Shown here piece after piece: positions 61,999 to 62,106 of a stretch of 62,106 nt of DNA. Origin of the DNA: Desulfomonilia bacterium. Its GTDB lineage: Bacteria; Desulfobacterota; Desulfomonilia; UBA1062. Under the pieces are notes generated by a model, which was not told the DNA's origin, did not search any database, and saw nothing but the letters and a program-made list of their open reading frames with translations. The stretch is from positions 1 through 62,106 of the forward strand of contig DATCTV010000010.1 of the NCBI GenBank assembly GCA_036567785.1, in the 5' to 3' direction. Every line of letters begins with the position of its first letter. Position 1 is the first letter of the stretch. The translations under genes and the position numbers were made by a program.

Positions 61999-62106
61999 AG
62001 CGAGTGTCTGGTTATTTAGCATATTTTTCTGGTTCATGAAATACTCATACGGGGCACAGTTCCCTAGGGAACTGTGCGGCCGCTTGTGATTATAGTCTGT
62101 CAGCCA
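61967..62106 (-). mobile_element. end of an IS3-family insertion sequence (continues beyond window)
   Basis: The element end probably starts TGACCTTCCCCC at 61967, like terminal repeats of several IS3-group elements, directly where the SpvB-like coding sequence stops matching its family. A transposase C-terminus reads inward from the window edge. Only one end is visible, so target duplication cannot be checked. Confidence 0.7.
61984..62106 (-). CDS. IS3-family transposase OrfB, C-terminal 40 residues (partial)
   Basis: Read on the minus strand from the window edge, the frame gives WLTDYNHKRPHSSLG, the conserved last segment of the IS3-family integrase-like transposase, then CAPYEYFMNQK and a short tail to tandem TAA stops at 61981-61986. 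The catalytic DDE region is outside the window. Confidence 0.85.
   Translation of the reverse strand, partial: WLTDYNHKRPHSSLGNCAPYEYFMNQKNMLNNQTLALKVA

Overview
The window reads as chromosome of a Gram-negative, strictly anaerobic bacterium, most likely a Desulfobacterota (delta-proteobacterial) lineage with syntrophic or fermentative habits. Pointers are Kdo/LPS genes, a tungsten-type aldehyde:ferredoxin oxidoreductase with polyferredoxin, the electron-bifurcating transhydrogenase pair NfnAB, a sigma-54 two-component system, a selenocysteine tRNA, output-less PAS proteins and radical SAM YgiQ. No ribosomal marker is present, so the assignment is inference. Genes are densely packed with many 4-base ATGA overlaps.

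Layout. 1-3.3 kb: end of an unknown gene, a DUF362 ferredoxin, a PIN-PhoH ATPase and a methyltransferase. 3.4-8.6 kb: two large paralogous GAF/PAS sensor proteins without output domains, divergent from two tandem Cro/YdaS-like repressors; matching ATTTGCTAT elements overlap the likely promoters. 9-12.2 kb: greA with a terminator-containing leader and a BtuFCD-type metal-chelate importer. 12.2-16.8 kb: rmuC, ygiQ, a FlgM-like anti-sigma factor and a substrate-binding lipoprotein. 16.9-24.2 kb: a redox block (HAD phosphatase, RetSat/phytoene-desaturase-like flavoprotein, ferredoxin-NAD(P) reductase with a 2Fe-2S domain, a small cysteine protein, AOR, four-cluster polyferredoxin), then DUF763. 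24.4-28.8 kb: an AT-rich orphan, a MoaE-like protein and a PAS histidine kinase/sigma-54 regulator pair in one operon.

28.9-44.5 kb is an envelope-polysaccharide region: macrodomain protein, kdsB, waaA, rmlA, Wzm/Wzt exporter, methyltransferase, a 1210-residue three-domain glycosyltransferase, wecB, two more glycosyltransferases, a WbaP-type initiating transferase and a GT-C-like membrane protein. 44.5-47 kb is tadA - two tRNA-Ser - SRP RNA - dnaX, with tadA running into the first tRNA. 47-53 kb holds a P1-family peptidase, a DMT transporter, an 11-unit Sel1 protein, a DRTGG protein and nfnBA. 53.3-60.8 kb is a minus-strand envelope/energy set: Cache sensor, orphan ATP synthase subunit c, a degenerate PilT/PilB-like ATPase, an outer-membrane barrel candidate and a lipoprotein, three of the gaps marked by strong hairpins. 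61-62.1 kb: selC, then an SpvB/RHS-like gene cut by an IS3-family element that runs off the window.

Most promising for new biology: the PAS/tandem-Cro locus with a shared operator-like element, the AOR redox block with an operator-like repeat, the motif-poor MshEN-PilT protein next to an orphan AtpE, and an in-frame dnaX slippery heptamer followed at once by a stop codon in the -1 frame. No CRISPR array was seen.
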